A stretch of DNA of 33,018 bases, taken from positions 1 through 33,018 of the forward strand of contig JAUWNY010000004.1 in assembly GCA_030612405.1 (NCBI GenBank). The letters are read 5' to 3'. Under the pieces are notes generated by a model. That model did no database searches. It was given only the letters and a program-made list of their open reading frames with translations, and had not been told where the DNA came from. Numbering within the stretch: position 1 is the first letter of the stretch; each line of letters starts with the position of its first letter. Positions 33,015 to 33,018 of the stretch are shown piece after piece. This DNA comes from Candidatus Methanophagales archaeon. Lineage in GTDB: Archaea > Halobacteriota > Syntropharchaeia > Alkanophagales > Methanospirareceae. A program made the position numbers and the translations under genes.

Positions 33015-33018
33015 ATCC

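Overview
The window looks archaeal. It is AT-rich, start codons follow TATA-like boxes and short GGAGG-type ribosome sites, and it carries a DUF2206-type membrane protein, archaeal alkaline-phosphatase-superfamily enzymes and AF2212-like (DUF104) and UPF0175 antitoxins. A methanogen or ANME-related euryarchaeote fits, but this is inferred from gene content alone. I see no rRNA, tRNA or CRISPR array.

Layout. 1-3.4 kb: the 3' end of an EF1A/CysN-type GTPase, an AlkP-type phosphodiesterase and, convergent to them, a universal stress protein and a DASS anion transporter. 3.4-9.4 kb: a truncated antitoxin, a stub of a flippase start, a four-helix-bundle (IVP) gene inside inverted repeats, an intact Wzx-type flippase, a DUF362 stub and two convergent sulfatase-fold enzymes. 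9.4-16.6 kb (+): a CDP-3,6-dideoxyhexose operon (rfbF, an SDR, an RmlC-like epimerase, rfbG, rfbH, a GT2). It is interrupted by toxin-antitoxin debris, and RfbH is fused in frame behind a MazF/PemK-type domain. 31.6-16.6 kb (-): one long surface-glycan operon with two GT2, a B12-type radical SAM enzyme, an antitoxin-toxin fusion, a sulfatase-fold enzyme, two GT4, methyltransferases (one broken, two apparently frameshifted), a DUF2206 membrane protein, a pyruvyltransferase and a GDSL-radical SAM fusion. 31.9-33 kb (-): an MNT-HEPN pair and a small unknown protein.

Together these genes can activate and modify sugars, build a repeat unit, flip it and decorate it with pyruvate, methyl and probably phospho- or sulfo-groups, giving a cell-surface glycan.

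The most striking feature is mosaicism. Nearly every family here (flippase, GT2, AlkP/sulfatase, methyltransferase, radical SAM, DUF104, MazF, RfbH) has an intact copy plus a short stub of one end elsewhere in the window. Many stubs overlap the next gene by ATGA, and several lie beside toxin-antitoxin genes or palindromic intergenic repeats. The best candidates for new biology are the MazF-RfbH fusion with its neighbouring three-way chimera, the GDSL-radical SAM fusion, the inverted-repeat IVP cassette, the UPF0175-DUF3368 fusion and the C7-tract frameshift in a methyltransferase.
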